Below, piece by piece: positions 33,888 through 41,877 of a stretch of DNA of 64,000 bases. The notes under the pieces were generated by a model. That model was not told the DNA's origin. It ran no database searches and saw nothing but the letters and a program-made list of their open reading frames with translations. The DNA comes from Cohaesibacter sp. ES.047. Its GTDB lineage: Bacteria; Pseudomonadota; Alphaproteobacteria; Rhizobiales; Cohaesibacteraceae. Each line of letters begins with the position of its first letter. The stretch's first letter is position 1. The stretch is taken from contig NZ_LT907844.1 of assembly GCF_900215505.1 (NCBI RefSeq), forward strand, positions 3,984,001 to 4,048,000, in the 5' to 3' direction. A program made the position numbers and the translations under genes.

Positions 33888-35023
33888 CAGTCCGCCCCTA
33901 ATCCGATTTTGTTGATATCGACATCCTGGACGCGGATAGGCATGACGCATGTCGTTTTTTGGTTGCCGTTGGCGACAAAGAGATTTGCCGACTGGTTGTC
34001 AAAATGGATATCTAGTTCTGCGGTATCAAACGCGGCACAAACATCCTTGACGTAGGATCCATTGATGCCAACCGTCATAGCGGCGGCCTGACACTTCGCC
34101 TCCAGAACGCTTTCGCCCTCGGCGTCGGTCTTTTCCGATAGGCAGATATAAAGACCGTCCTCCATCACAACAAAGCGCAAGGTGCGCGTCTCTTTGTCGG
34201 TAAGGCCAATCAGGCTGTCGATGGTGGCAATGAGGCGCTTTCGATCAACCCTAACAACGTGCTCACGTTGCTTCGGGATAATTCGCTCTATGTCGATCGG
34301 CTCGGCATCAATCAACTTACTGATCAGCTGATAGTCGCCACCACCAACGAAAATCATGCGCTTATGCGCCATCAAGCTGAGATCTGTTGAATCCTTGAAA
34401 AGCGACATAATCCGGTGGCAATTCCCGGTCGGAACGATGACATCGCAAAAGCCATCTGGCACCTCGATATCACTTGGCGATCGTGCAGCTCGATGTCCAT
34501 CAGACGCATAACTACACAGTTTTCCATCGAGGGTGCGCAACTGGACGCCTTGAAGGTAAAGTCGGTGTCCTTTGGCCGGTTCTGCAAAACTGCACACATC
34601 AAGCAGAGATGTCAGCTCGACACCGGCGAGATCAATGCGCCACTCAGCACCGGTGAAATTGAGATGAGGCATGTCATCCCCCAGCAAGCAGGGCAACTTG
34701 AATCCACTGCGCCCATGCCGCACCTCGATGCGGTGATTGTCCTTGACAAGTTTCAACTTGATCTGTGAACCATCCGCAGCCGATGCGATCGCGTTGGCGA
34801 GCCGGTGCGCTTCAATTGCCCAATAGCCACTCTCAATCACCTCAGCCGGAATCGTGACGATCAGCTCCGCATCCTGATCGGTCGCGGTGAGCTGTACTCG
34901 GTCTTGCGACAGGGTGCGGATCGAGACGCAATTGAGGATAGGAACACTGCTGGACCGATTAGCGATCGTACAAAGTTTTTGGAGGGTTGGTTTCAGGATA
35001 TTGGCATCAACGATGATGTGCAT
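33887..35023 (-). CDS. Phage-encoded DNA polymerase III beta-like sliding clamp
   Basis: ATG 35023 has GGAG upstream and gives [18 protein letters not shown]. The 378 residues match the length and three-domain layout of Dna[38 protein letters not shown] is the typical first-domain block, and [10 protein letters not shown] and [15 protein letters not shown] follow at the second and third domains. The C-terminus ([10 protein letters not shown]) differs from the MPMR/L end of host DnaN. It could load host or phage polymerase onto phage DNA. A second clamp encoded on a prophage is uncommon. It overlaps ssb, so the two are made together. Confidence 0.85.
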   Translation of the reverse strand: MHIIVDANILKPTLQKLCTIANRSSSVPILNCVSIRTLSQDRVQLTATDQDAELIVTIPAEVIESGYWAIEAHRLANAIASAADGSQIKLKLVKDNHRIEVRHGRSGFKLPCLLGDDMPHLNFTGAEWRIDLAGVELTSLLDVCSFAEPAKGHRLYLQGVQLRTLDGKLCSYASDGHRAARSPSDIEVPDGFCDVIVPTGNCHRIMSLFKDSTDLSLMAHKRMIFVGGGDYQLISKLIDAEPIDIERIIPKQREHVVRVDRKRLIATIDSLIGLTDKETRTLRFVVMEDGLYICLSEKTDAEGESVLEAKCQAAAMTVGINGSYVKDVCAAFDTAELDIHFDNQSANLFVANGNQKTTCVMPIRVQDVDINKIGLGAD

Positions 35024-35052
35024 CCGCTTGCTCCGTGGTGATGGGTGACTGG

Positions 35053-36288
35053 TCAAAAAAAGGTGGTTTGGCCCGCCTTCTCGGCGGCACTTTGCGGCTG
35101 GCGCTGATTGTTGTGATAGGCTTTGCGCAGCGCTTTGTTCATGCCTGTAAAGGCCATGCGGTTGGCGATGTCGGCCTGATACTGCTTTTCGCGCTCGAAC
35201 AGGATGGCGCGCGCACCCTCCAGCAGCGCCGCCTCGCCGGTGGTGCCGGTGCCCGCAAACATATCCAGCACCGTGCCGCCAGTCGGCGTGACGAGGCGCA
35301 CCAGATAGCGCATCAGATCAAGTGGCTTGATTGTCGGGTGCTTGCTGCCGAGCCGGTCGGCGGCGTCGGCTTTGGCTGAATAGAAAAAGTTGAGGGCGTC
35401 CTCGACGTGATGCTCGACAAAAGCCAGCCGCACCGCCTCCGATCCATCCCAGAGCACATTGGCAGGCCAGCGACCATATACAGGGCGAGCCTCACCGCTC
35501 TTACTAAGGCCGCTGTTTGTTTCGTTCCAAGTATGGGCACCCGCAGCTGCGCCACCCCATCCGGTTTGTTTTTCAGCCTCGATCCGACATCTCGCGATAT
35601 CGAGGCCACCAACGCCGTGCTGCAGAACATTGTCTGCATAGGACAGAGGCGTCGGCTTACGGGCAAGCAGGGCTGGCTCCAGAGCAGGCTTGAGCGCCGT
35701 GCCCCAGCCATCCCATTTTTTGGCGTCTGGGCTGGCGGGGGCTGTAATTGGACACACCCCGCTCATCGCTCCGTATGTTCCCGTTTCTTTGCCGGTTCGA
35801 TTGACAACCCCTATCACCTCGCGCTCCAAGCCGATCTTTTTGTCGATCGCCTTGCTGATATCGAGGCTTTTGGGAAAGCCGCAGCCATAGAGCCAAGGCA
35901 CCATGTCGCGGACATCGAAACCCGCCTCCTCGGCAGCTGTGACCATGCGGTGATAGGTCCGGGTTGCGGAGAAGGCAATCAGCCACGCACCGGGCTTCAT
36001 GGCGCGATAGATCTTGCGCCACAGGGCGACCTGAAAGGCGATGTCGCCGCCATCCCATTGTTGCCCCATAAAGCCCTTTGAGGCGCGCGCATAGACACCG
36101 CTGGGGCCATTCGAGATGGCCGGGGCCGCACTCTTGCCACCAAAACGAGCGACAATTGAGGTGAGGTGATAAGGCGGATCACTGACCACGCTGTCGATAC
36201 TGTCCGGCTCCAGCTCGTCGAGCAGAGCCATGCAATCGCCGCCATAAAGGGCAACCTTGCCATCATGAAACAGGGTCGGAGTGGTCAT
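35053..36288 (-). CDS. DNA adenine/N4-cytosine methyltransferase, beta class
   Basis: A 411-residue site-specific methylase. DPPY (motif IV, residues 37-40) is N-terminal and the S-adenosylmethionine motif DMFAGTGTTGEAAL (motif I, about 355) is C-terminal, with HPTIKPLDLMRYLVRLV just before it; this order defines the beta class. Between them, about 250 residues hold the target-recognition region. No restriction partner is next to it, so it probably shields phage DNA from host restriction. GGAGG precedes the ATG, which overlaps the upstream gene (ATGA). Confidence 0.92.
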   Translation of the reverse strand: MTTPTLFHDGKVALYGGDCMALLDELEPDSIDSVVSDPPYHLTSIVARFGGKSAAPAISNGPSGVYARASKGFMGQQWDGGDIAFQVALWRKIYRAMKPGAWLIAFSATRTYHRMVTAAEEAGFDVRDMVPWLYGCGFPKSLDISKAIDKKIGLEREVIGVVNRTGKETGTYGAMSGVCPITAPASPDAKKWDGWGTALKPALEPALLARKPTPLSYADNVLQHGVGGLDIARCRIEAEKQTGWGGAAAGAHTWNETNSGLSKSGEARPVYGRWPANVLWDGSEAVRLAFVEHHVEDALNFFYSAKADAADRLGSKHPTIKPLDLMRYLVRLVTPTGGTVLDMFAGTGTTGEAALLEGARAILFEREKQYQADIANRMAFTGMNKALRKAYHNNQRQPQSAAEKAGQTTFF

Positions 36289-36470
36289 TGCGCGCGCCTC
36301 CAGTCCATGATGCGGCCCTCGACTACATCCTGCGCGATCGCGTCAACGTCGCAATCGACTGACGGAAAGACCTGCATCGCCATCATTGCATTCCAGCCGC
36401 GCATCAGGCGGCGCATTCGCGCAAGCGATCGAGTGTCGACCCTGATGATGAGAGTGGCTTTAGTCGACAT
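36285..36470 (-). CDS. Small phage protein, unknown
   Basis: A 61-residue basic protein (MSTKATLIIRVDTRSLARMR). ATG 36470 is chosen because GAGGG lies just upstream. It overlaps the methylase start by ATGA and the preceding gene by 11 bases, so it belongs to the same translated chain. No domain was recognised. Confidence 0.65.
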   Translation of the reverse strand: MSTKATLIIRVDTRSLARMRRLMRGWNAMMAMQVFPSVDCDVDAIAQDVVEGRIMDWRRAQ

Positions 36471-36750
36471 GCCAACCCTCCTGATTTTCCATCTTTTGTC
36501 GCGCATCAGCCGTCAGTTGATAGCTTTGCGGCATATCAGGTAGGAGGCCGGGGCCATGCGGCGAGACCAGACTATGCTCGACGAGATAGCGGCCTGAGGT
36601 GGGCGGGAAGGGGGTGCCGCCAGGCGAGAGGAAATAGACATATCCGCCCCCCTTGCGGCCTTGGGCGGTGCGGCTTGTCTGGCGACAGAGGGCTGCACCA
36701 TCCACGAGGGCAGTCGCAGCCTTGCGGACGTAATGGGGGATTTTGGCCAT
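36460..36750 (-). CDS. Small phage protein, unknown
   Basis: A 96-residue protein beginning MAKIPHYVRKAATALVDGAA, with an aromatic-Gly segment (GGGYVYFLSPGGTPFPPTSG) and an acidic end. ATG 36750 has AAGGTG five bases upstream. It overlaps the gene on each side by a few bases. No family was recognised; the layout suggests a small mixed alpha/beta domain. Confidence 0.65.
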   Translation of the reverse strand: MAKIPHYVRKAATALVDGAALCRQTSRTAQGRKGGGYVYFLSPGGTPFPPTSGRYLVEHSLVSPHGPGLLPDMPQSYQLTADARQKMENQEGWHVD

Positions 36751-36752
36751 GG

Positions 36753-37478
36753 TCACACCTTGATGTAGAGCGCCAAGCGCTTGAGAAATTCATCCGCAGC
36801 CTTGTCCCATGACCACTGCTTGATGGCATGAGGATATGGCGCTATCCAGCCCGGAATATTAAGTTGGAGGCTGGCAGGCGGGGTTTCCATCAGGTCGCGC
36901 ACTTCGGTCGCCAGCATGCGCTGATCAACGGTCTTGATCGCGGCGCACTCACCTTCGTTCGGCAGCGGAACACCAGCCCTCCGATAGAGCGTGCGCAGTA
37001 CTCGTTCATCCTCGGCGGCATGTAGGCGGCGAGCAATCACAAAGCCTAACTCAATCTCACGCTGAAGCCATACTTCGGCCTTGGCGCGATCCATCACCTC
37101 TTGAAGGCTGTGAAAGAGGCGGTCGAATTGCCGCGCCTCATTGTCTTTCACTGGCTGTGTCTTGTCGCCGATGATGACCTCCGGCAAATCGTGCATCAGG
37201 AAATGAAAGCGGATTTCCGGCGGCGCATAGTCATGACCGAGACAGCAGTGCTGTGCGACCGAATAAGGGTAGTGCGTCGCACCATCATAGCGGTTGATCA
37301 TGCCAAGGCTTTCGGCCATCCCGCGCCAGTCCCACTTGCTGTGCTCTGGTGAATCAAACAACCAATATCCGCCGCGTTTGAGATATTTGAACGCGCCGTT
37401 GTAGTTGTCGAAATCAAAGGTGGTTGATGCTTGGGCTGCGCCGGTGGTGCGCGCGTTTATTTCCTGATGATTGATCAT
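36753..37478 (-). CDS. HD-domain phosphohydrolase (YfbR-like nucleotidase)
   Basis: A 241-residue protein with the HD signature: SVAQHCC (first His), FHFLMHDLPEVIIGD (His-Asp pair near residue 95) and a later Asp (TVDQRML). Phage HD proteins of this type dephosphorylate deoxynucleotides or otherwise adjust nucleotide pools during infection. It lies in the early operon with SSB and clamp, which supports a DNA-synthesis role. Its ATG overlaps the stop of the upstream gene. Confidence 0.82.
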   Translation of the reverse strand: MINHQEINARTTGAAQASTTFDFDNYNGAFKYLKRGGYWLFDSPEHSKWDWRGMAESLGMINRYDGATHYPYSVAQHCCLGHDYAPPEIRFHFLMHDLPEVIIGDKTQPVKDNEARQFDRLFHSLQEVMDRAKAEVWLQREIELGFVIARRLHAAEDERVLRTLYRRAGVPLPNEGECAAIKTVDQRMLATEVRDLMETPPASLQLNIPGWIAPYPHAIKQWSWDKAADEFLKRLALYIKV

Positions 37479-37693
37479 TTGGCCACATCCACTGGCTGGC
37501 GCGGTTCACGCAATAGAGAGATCGGGATCCAGTGGCTGGCAGGCTTGCCGCTGTTGTCAATGTAGCTCACGCGAGCCTTGAGGCTGCCTCCATCGGAGAA
37601 GGTCAACGAGGACACGCGTCCAACTCTGCCGATATCAGGGTCAAACACCCGATCATTGATCGAGACGGGAAAGGAAACAGTGCAGCTTTTCAT
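37475..37693 (-). CDS. Small phage protein, unknown (beta-rich)
   Basis: A 72-residue protein (MKSCTVSFPVSINDRVFDPD) with a predicted small beta-barrel, GRVGRVSSLTFSDGG being a likely hairpin, and a basic end. AAGGTGAT precedes the ATG, and its stop overlaps the HD gene start. Similar short beta proteins are common in early phage operons. No function is known. The 107 bases upstream, to the HNH gene stop, contain no convincing gene. Confidence 0.65.
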   Translation of the reverse strand: MKSCTVSFPVSINDRVFDPDIGRVGRVSSLTFSDGGSLKARVSYIDNSGKPASHWIPISLLREPRQPVDVAK

Positions 37694-37800
37694 CAGATCA
37701 CCTTTTCAAGAGAGGGAGACGCCGGACTGGAAGCCTTGCGGCTGACCTCAACCGGCCCGGCGCGCGGCCTCCGCCTTTTTGGCAAAAGCCGGAATGGGTT

Positions 37801-38139
37801 TCAGGGGCTTATGGATTGGGTGCGCGCCTGCCGGTTGGCGAGGTCGCGTCTCAGCTGGTTTTTCTTGTGCGTCACCATTTCGAGGTGCTCAGGATTGCAG
37901 CAAAGGCGATTGCGACAAGTGTGATCGATCTGCTTTTTGCCCGGAATGAAGCCGAAAAAGCACGTAAAGATCACCCGATGCACCGCGACCGTCTGACCGT
38001 CGAGGTTCATGCGCGGATAACCGCCGCCGCGACCGTCGCCAGACGTTGGCCCTTGCCAGATCCAGCAGCCATCCTCGGTCTTGACGACGCGCTGCATGAT
38101 CTTTTTGATGATGTCATCCCGGCGGGTCGCGATGCTCAT
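37801..38139 (-). CDS. HNH endonuclease
   Basis: A 112-residue HNH protein. GCWIWQGPTSGDGRGGGYPRM and AVHRVIFTCFFGFIPGKKQIDHTC are the standard N-terminal strand pair and first metal His; RNRLCCNPEHLEMVTHKKN supplies the CxN/H end. This is the phage HNH_3 type, often a free-standing homing-like or packaging-associated nuclease. GAGGTGGG precedes the ATG. It is encoded far from terminase, so an early role or a mobile origin is possible. Confidence 0.88.
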   Translation of the reverse strand: MSIATRRDDIIKKIMQRVVKTEDGCWIWQGPTSGDGRGGGYPRMNLDGQTVAVHRVIFTCFFGFIPGKKQIDHTCRNRLCCNPEHLEMVTHKKNQLRRDLANRQARTQSISP

Positions 38140-38450
38140 TGTCCCACCTCGACCGTGACCGGCAGAGAGACGACGCGGCCACCCATGGACTTGGTGAAGT
38201 CGGAGACGTATCGAAACTTACGCTTTCCAGTTTCTAGGTTCTGAACCAACGCCCGCGCGCCCACTGTGCGAATGATGACGCCGCGATGTAGGTAGTCACC
38301 GGAGTCTCTGCGCAATCGCCACTCAACAACCGCACCAGGTCGCAGGCATTCGTTGGCCGTGTTCTCCAAAGCCCGTGCGGCCTTCTGTTGAGTGACAAGA
38401 GCCCTTTCGATCTGGCGCTGTGCTGCGCCGCCGGATACAGAAGCGCCCAT
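38136..38450 (-). CDS. Phage protein, unknown
   Basis: A 104-residue protein. ATG 38450 has GGAGGTG upstream. The N-terminal third is Ala/Gln-rich helix; the rest (PGAVVEWRLRRDSGDYLHRGVI) is a likely small SH3-like beta-barrel with a basic surface. It shares start/stop bases with both neighbours. No family was recognised; DNA or protein binding is possible. Confidence 0.65.
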   Translation of the reverse strand: MGASVSGGAAQRQIERALVTQQKAARALENTANECLRPGAVVEWRLRRDSGDYLHRGVIIRTVGARALVQNLETGKRKFRYVSDFTKSMGGRVVSLPVTVEVGQ

Positions 38451-38749
38451 CACGCACCTCCTGTTTCGCTGGAGGGCTGAGGATCACGGTCGCCTGCCAT
38501 TCCGAGCGCATGCAAATACAGATCCGTGATGGCCTCTTGCTCGGCGCGCAGGTCCGGGTTCATCTTGCGCAGGCGAACGCAAATTCGCATGACGGCAACG
38601 TCATAGCCGTTGCCCTTGGCCTCGGCATAGACGTCCTTGATGTCATCGGCGAGGGCCTTCTTTTCTTCCTCAAGCCGTTCGACACGCTCAATGAATGCGC
38701 GCAGTTGATCACTGGCGACGCCGCCTGCATTGGATGATTGATTGGCCAT
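38450..38749 (-). CDS. GapR-like (DUF2312) DNA-binding protein
   Basis: A 99-residue protein. [20 protein letters not shown] and [20 protein letters not shown] are nearly the whole DUF2312/GapR signature. GapR is an alphaproteobacterial nucleoid protein that clamps overtwisted DNA and helps topoisomerases near replication and transcription. A phage copy may ease its own replication or compete with the host protein. ATG 38749 lies nine bases downstream of GGAG. It is the second gene of the leftward operon. Confidence 0.9.
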   Translation of the reverse strand: MANQSSNAGGVASDQLRAFIERVERLEEEKKALADDIKDVYAEAKGNGYDVAVMRICVRLRKMNPDLRAEQEAITDLYLHALGMAGDRDPQPSSETGGA

Positions 38750-38754
38750 GCTCG

Positions 38755-39105
38755 TCACGCTCCGAAAAAGAGATAAAGGGACAGGACGATCGCGCCGGTG
38801 CCGATGAGGCTGGCGGTGGCGTGGGCAGCGAGGCGCAAACCGCGCTTCAGGCGACGCAAAAGCATGTGAGCGGGCGACGCCTTGGCCAACCTCTGGCAGG
38901 GTGGGTGATCAAGCACCAAAAGAGGGGATCTGCTGTCGATCTCGGACCATGTCGCCACATCCTCAAAGGCAGATCGAGCGGCTATGCCGGTCATATTGAT
39001 CGCCTGACCGGGTGACAGGATGGCACTTTCCGGGCGAAGCTGGCGGAATAGAGGGCGATTGCCGGGCGGTGGGGGCGCGTAAGGCAGGGCTGCGTTCATG
39101 GACAT
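38755..39105 (-). CDS. Phage protein with C-terminal membrane helix
   Basis: A 116-residue product and the first gene read from the leftward promoter. ATG 39105 has GAGG four bases upstream. The N-terminus is Pro-rich ([11 protein letters not shown]), the middle hydrophilic, and residues 90-114 form one membrane helix ([20 protein letters not shown]). First genes after PL are often anti-host or exclusion factors, but nothing in the sequence identifies this one. Confidence 0.6.
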   Translation of the reverse strand: MSMNAALPYAPPPPGNRPLFRQLRPESAILSPGQAINMTGIAARSAFEDVATWSEIDSRSPLLVLDHPPCQRLAKASPAHMLLRRLKRGLRLAAHATASLIGTGAIVLSLYLFFGA

Positions 39106-39127
39106 CGAACCTCGCAAAATCATAAAG

Positions 39128-39215
39128 ACGATATAAATCGCATTAGTAATATGCGCTTAAATGCGCTTTTGTAAAGCGATATTTATCGTCTATTGCATTC
39201 GCGAATAGGTATAAT
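39128..39215. promoter_or_regulatory. Left operators and early leftward promoter (OL/PL)
   Basis: Three 14-base dyads lie 23-25 bases apart: ACGATATAAATCGC (39128-39141), GCGCTTAAATGCGC (39153-39166) and GCGATATTTATCGT (39176-39189). Leftward PL has -35 TTTACA (minus strand of 39170-39175) and -10 TATTAC (39151-39146) with an 18-base spacer containing the middle operator. On the plus strand, a perfect TATAAT (39210-39215) could serve the gene at 39298; its -35 position would fall at the third operator. Confidence 0.65.
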
Positions 39216-39297
39216 ATTGTTATCCTTGCGCTTTTTGGCTGGCTTTGGCTGTGATTTGATGGCGACGTGAGTCGCCAGAGTTATAGCAGGTGTTTCG

Positions 39298-39804
39298 ATG
39301 CGACTGTTGATTGCTTGGTGGTGTTTGCTGATCGGTCTGATGACGGTGTCAAGCCAGGCTCCTGCCTATGAAATGCCGTCACTAAAAGACATAGGCGCAG
39401 TCAAGACCTATATAGAGCAACATAAGAGCGATCCCATGCCGGATGGCTACACTTTGCGGCTTGGTTTTTGTGGGGATGATAATTCCGAGTGCGCCTATGA
39501 ACAGGCGCGGCTTTTGGCGGATCTCAAGCAGGCCTATGATGGAGACTTTCAAGCCCAGCGCAACTTGGCTTATTGTCTTGAAAGTGGGTGCGATGCTGCG
39601 CTGTTTCTAAATAAAACCCTATCCTGCGCTTGGCGGATTGTCATCTTGGCGTCAGGTCACGTCGAGATAACAGATGTTGACGTTGCCAATCTTGAAATCT
39701 GCACTGCCGGGCTAGACGGTGCTTCTTTGAGCGTCACAAAAGGGCAGGCAGCGCGCCTGTTTGAGGTGATTTACGGTCGAGAGATTGCACCTGATTGGCG
39801 TTGA
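39298..39804 (+). CDS. Secreted cysteine-rich protein, possible lysogenic-conversion gene
   Basis: A 168-residue protein with a Sec signal peptide (MRLLIAWWCLLIGLMTVSSQ, cleavage near PAYA). The mature part has six Cys (GFC, SEC, AYC, SGC, LSC, EIC), enough for three disulfides, and an RNLAYCLESGC stretch reminiscent of Sel1-like or lysozyme-inhibitor proteins. It is oriented against the surrounding leftward operon and faces the repressor gene tail to tail, as cargo genes (morons) often do. Promoter TATAAT lies at 39210. No function is assigned. Confidence 0.68.
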   Translation: MRLLIAWWCLLIGLMTVSSQAPAYEMPSLKDIGAVKTYIEQHKSDPMPDGYTLRLGFCGDDNSECAYEQARLLADLKQAYDGDFQAQRNLAYCLESGCDAALFLNKTLSCAWRIVILASGHVEITDVDVANLEICTAGLDGASLSVTKGQAARLFEVIYGREIAPDWR

Positions 39805-39818
39805 AGGTGACGAGAATT

Positions 39819-40631
39819 TCAGACATCAAACAACTCGCGTACACTCAACACCCGATGGTAGGCATAGACGATTTCCTGATTATCTTTTTCGGTTTTGCGA
39901 GTGTACTCGATATCCAGCGCTGGATTTAGTTGGTGTGCCAGTAACTTCTTGTCAGTTATGCCTTTGAAAAACTTGATATAGGCCTGTACCGGATCGTCCG
40001 AAAATTTGTTGAAATTTTTGGTCTGAATAACAACCACATCACCAATGTCGACGCGTCTATGTGGATCCGCAAAAATTAGATCTCCTGGCTCAAATTTCGG
40101 TGACATACTCTCACCAACCACCTTCAGGGCATAGGCGTGCGGACTGGATCTCAGTCCCGCAGGTCGCTCGATGTGGTCAACCTGCATCCCTTCCTCCAAT
40201 TGCATTGCACCAAATACCGACCCGGCTGCGGTTCCAAAAACAGGAACATGGCCATAGGAGCTACCAGCCGCCTTGGAATCCACAGCTTTGACCATTTGCA
40301 CTATGTCTCTGGTATGACTAGAAACGAATCCATCACTCTCCCACGCGATGATGTCGCTCATCAAACTAGCCATGTCTGCCTGTATCTTGAGAGATGCGAT
40401 TTTCTGCGCACCATCAAGATCAAGATCGCGAGTCCTCAACCACGCCAAAACCTTGGAAAGAGTTTTGCTGCTGGGGGGTCTGTAGTCCGGATCGTTCAAG
40501 GATTTATTGAGTGTGGACGGAGCAAAACCTGCCAACTTGGCGATTCTCGACGGACTGGCATCAAATTTTGCTTCAATCTCCACAAACAGACGTTTGGCTT
40601 TTTCCTTTAGTGCACCGGTATCTCTGGCCAT
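39819..40631 (-). CDS. Phage repressor, LexA/CI-like with S24 self-cleavage domain
   Basis: A 270-residue repressor with GAGGAG before the ATG. The N-terminal helix-turn-helix is around residues 28-46 (SRIAKLAGFAPSTLNKSLN). The C-terminal peptidase S24 domain has a cleavage site Ala136-Gly137 (GTAAGSV), catalytic Ser175 (VVGESMSPKFEPGD) and the likely catalytic Lys220 (AYIKFFKG). All three elements are intact, so RecA-driven cleavage after DNA damage should induce the prophage. It should bind the GCGC-N6-GCGC operators on both sides. Confidence 0.92.
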   Translation of the reverse strand: MARDTGALKEKAKRLFVEIEAKFDASPSRIAKLAGFAPSTLNKSLNDPDYRPPSSKTLSKVLAWLRTRDLDLDGAQKIASLKIQADMASLMSDIIAWESDGFVSSHTRDIVQMVKAVDSKAAGSSYGHVPVFGTAAGSVFGAMQLEEGMQVDHIERPAGLRSSPHAYALKVVGESMSPKFEPGDLIFADPHRRVDIGDVVVIQTKNFNKFSDDPVQAYIKFFKGITDKKLLAHQLNPALDIEYTRKTEKDNQEIVYAYHRVLSVRELFDV

Positions 40632-40683
40632 AATGCTCCTCGATTTTTCTTGCTCTTTGTAGTGGTTGATTATGCCAAGGCAT

Positions 40684-40778
40684 GCGCTTAAAAGCGCGGC
40701 TCTTTTAAGCGCAACTTTTTAAGGCGATTAATATCGCATTCATTATTTACAAATGCGCATATATGCGCTAAATATCGT
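40684..40778. promoter_or_regulatory. Right operators, PR and repressor promoter region (OR)
   Basis: Dyads of the same class as at OL are GCGCTTAAAAGCGC (40684-40697), GCGATTAATATCGC (40724-40737) and the perfect palindrome GCGCATATATGCGC (40755-40768), with weaker ones at 40699 and 40765. PR has -35 TTTACA (40746-40751), a 17-base spacer filled by the perfect palindrome, and -10-like TAAATA (40769-40774). A leftward CATAAT (minus strand of 40674-40669) fits the repressor's own promoter, with the 40684 operator over its -35 area. Confidence 0.7.
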
Positions 40779-40798
40779 CGTATGGCATGGAGGCACAT

Positions 40799-41065
40799 AT
40801 GACGACTTGCATAAAAGATCATCCGGTTGACCTGATTTTGCATAAAGAAGGCAAGAATCGCGCTTGGTTGGCGTCTCAAACTGGATTGCATCACAAGACG
40901 ATCCATCGTGCGCTCAGCAACGAGAACGCCACGGGCGGCACTATTTTTGCAATTTGCCGCGCGCTCGAATGGCGCGTATTGCCCAATGACTTCTTTGACA
41001 TCCCCAAACTCGCCTTGGCCAGCCACACGCGCGCCCACTCCACCTCGGAGATGCGCCATGTGTGA
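40799..41065 (+). CDS. Cro-like helix-turn-helix protein
   Basis: An 88-residue XRE-type protein, first gene rightward of the switch. ATG 40799 is chosen because GGAGG lies five to six bases upstream; the ATG at 40787 is part of that site. RAWLASQTGLHHKTIHRALS is the helix-turn-helix. It faces the repressor gene across the operators, the position of Cro, and should favour lytic growth by binding the same sites. Confidence 0.82.
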   Translation: MTTCIKDHPVDLILHKEGKNRAWLASQTGLHHKTIHRALSNENATGGTIFAICRALEWRVLPNDFFDIPKLALASHTRAHSTSEMRHV

Positions 41066-41381
41066 AGCCCCAAGCATTTCCAAACCTTCCTCTTTCTTCC
41101 GCAAAGCTTGGCGCGCTCTCCTCCCGCGCACTTGGCGATGCGGTGCCGGGCCTGCCGATCCTCTCCAAGCCTCTTGGCTTATAGGCAGAGCCCGGCCCCT
41201 TGTTCCAATCAAGCACATGCCGTTGGCTGATGATCAGTCTAAGGCGACCACGGGTCTCGGCTTCCTTCTCCATCTCAAAAATCCCTTTTGGCTACATGGT
41301 TGCGGCCTGATCGTCACAGACGATCAGCACTCTGTCACACGGTCACACGGCGAAATTGTCCGGGGCGATGTCTATGTCTGA
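41058..41381 (+). CDS. Phage protein, unknown
   Basis: A 107-residue basic protein (MCEAPSISKPSSFFRKAWRA) whose ATG overlaps the end of the cro-like gene by eight bases; GGAG lies eight bases upstream. Its end overlaps the next gene by 14 bases. There is no recognised domain. Coding status rests on position and ribosome site only. Confidence 0.45.
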   Translation: MCEAPSISKPSSFFRKAWRALLPRTWRCGAGPADPLQASWLIGRARPLVPIKHMPLADDQSKATTGLGFLLHLKNPFWLHGCGLIVTDDQHSVTRSHGEIVRGDVYV

Positions 41382-41877
41382 TTTTTTTCTTTCCATACGT
41401 GAATACAGGTCAGTGAAGGCTGCGCTTCGCAGGTTGATCAAACTGGTCGGCGGTGACGCCGATTGCTGCCGAGTGACAGGCCGGGCTCGTCGTCAGGCAT
41501 ATTCCGAGTTTGCCAGCCCTGATCGCGAACACATGAACAAATGGCCGCCGCTGCGCGAAATTCTTGATCTTGAGGCGGATGTCGAGACGCCAGAGGTGAC
41601 GCAGGCGATGGCTCGGTTGCACGGTTATGAGTTGGTTAAATTGCCTGAGGTCGTTGCGCCAAAAGATTGGGCGCTTGCTGTCGGTAGCATGAGCAAGGAG
41701 ACCGGCGAGGCCCTGAATGTGGTCCTGCAAGCCTTTGCTAATGGCGGGCGGATCGATGCTGACGAAATCCGCCAATGGCACATTGATGGCGAGCTGGATG
41801 AGGCAATCGTCACCCTCTTGCAGATCCGGGCCATGGTCGACCGTGAAAATGAGCGTGGAGGCCAGATTGATGATTGA
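41368..41877 (+). CDS. CII-like phage regulatory protein (Phage_CP76 type)
   Basis: A 169-residue protein. ALRRLIKLVGGDADCCRVTGRARRQAYSEFA is a helix-turn-helix block, followed by REILDLEADVETPEVTQAMARLHGYELV, the phrase typical of alphaproteobacterial CII/CP76-like regulators. In the family these proteins activate establishment of lysogeny. The C-terminal helices (MSKETGEALNVVLQAFANGG) likely mediate oligomerisation. ATG 41374, two codons on, is an equally good start. It lies two genes after Cro, as CII does. Confidence 0.7.
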   Translation: MSMSDFFLSIREYRSVKAALRRLIKLVGGDADCCRVTGRARRQAYSEFASPDREHMNKWPPLREILDLEADVETPEVTQAMARLHGYELVKLPEVVAPKDWALAVGSMSKETGEALNVVLQAFANGGRIDADEIRQWHIDGELDEAIVTLLQIRAMVDRENERGGQIDD

